The position numbers were made by a program, and so were the translations under genes. 64,000 nt of DNA from the NCBI GenBank assembly GCA_905221605.1, contig CAJNDS010002244.1:198501-262500 (forward strand), written 5' to 3'. Below, piece by piece: positions 63,738 to 64,000 of the stretch. Positions within the stretch are counted from its first letter, which is position 1. Each line of letters opens with the position of its first letter. The notes under the pieces were generated by a model, which saw nothing but the letters and a program-made list of their open reading frames with translations, was not told the origin of the DNA and did no database searches. The stretch is from Symbiodinium natans (Eukaryota; Sar; Dinophyceae; Suessiales; Symbiodiniaceae).

Positions 63738-63805
63738 TGCAAGTAGGGTTATAAGTACCCTAAGTAGGGTCATAAGTACCCCAAGTAGGGCCATAAGTAC
63801 CGCAG
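63738..63805. repeat. AAGTAGGGTTATAAGTACCCT tandem repeat
   Basis: Three 22-bp copies of a core also found in MITE family B. Confidence 0.8.
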
Positions 63806-64000
63806 GGCGGCAAATGCCCTGGCCCCAAACTGGGTTCTAAGTACCTTGAATAGTGTAACCTAAACAGGTCTATAAGTAGAGTTAGCCAGAGGTACAACCC
63901 TACTTATGTCTATTCTGGGCAAGTTGGAGTTCTGAGTCTCAGTAAACCTTGCTGTGTGACCCCCTAAACCCTAAACGCTAGACCCTAAACCTTAAACCTT

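Noticed and set aside
1-64000. True chromosome end or subtelomere
   Set aside because: Arrays occur throughout in both directions, are short and sit between unique sequence, exons and MITEs; none is terminal.
1-64000. tRNA or rRNA genes
   Set aside because: I looked for obvious cloverleaf or rRNA core motifs and recognised none; a covariance-model search was not possible here.

Overview
The window looks like nuclear DNA from an intron-rich eukaryote with plant/algal-type TTTAGGG telomere chemistry. A dinoflagellate or related alga is my best guess, not a proof. Three things point that way: very short exons, at least one apparent GC-AG intron, and introns filled with short inverted-repeat elements. 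There is no long ORF, no rRNA and no tRNA that I could recognise. Most long ORFs are shadows of low-complexity repeats.

Layout. (1) About 0.5-7.2 kb carries a series of small exons on the + strand. Each has a pyrimidine-rich YAG acceptor and a GT (once GC) donor, several are phase-compatible with the next, and the introns contain TTTAGGG/CCCTAAA arrays. The product is not recognised. (2) About 7.7-46 kb is a mosaic. Short exon-like open segments (often open on both strands, so the strand is uncertain) alternate with telomere-like arrays, more than ten families of about 90-160 bp palindromic MITE-like elements, AT microsatellites and long G or C runs. (3) About 46.1-48.8 kb on the minus strand holds the only gene I can name: three exons that splice in phase into a poly(A) polymerase-like segment, with further minus-strand exons upstream. 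(4) 49.06-50.2 kb is a 1.1 kb element with terminal inverted repeats of one MITE family, enclosing CCT and CACCACATCACG minisatellites. (5) 50.2-64 kb returns to the mosaic, with a 228-bp tandem duplication, a 70-base G run and a well-resolved insertion carrying a telomeric core.

How it works together. Telomere-like arrays and MITEs are not just junk between genes. In several places they form the intron or supply its splice sites: the first TTTAGGG unit gives the 5' splice GT, and MITE ends lie at intron ends. Many arrays sit inside MITEs or between short direct duplications of 17-37 bp, so they were inserted later than the surrounding sequence. The most interesting reading is an introner-like system in which telomeric repeats are inserted, duplicated and tolerated as intron material. 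All exon calls are by eye. Coordinates of repeats are good to a few bases; exon strands outside the two best regions are uncertain.
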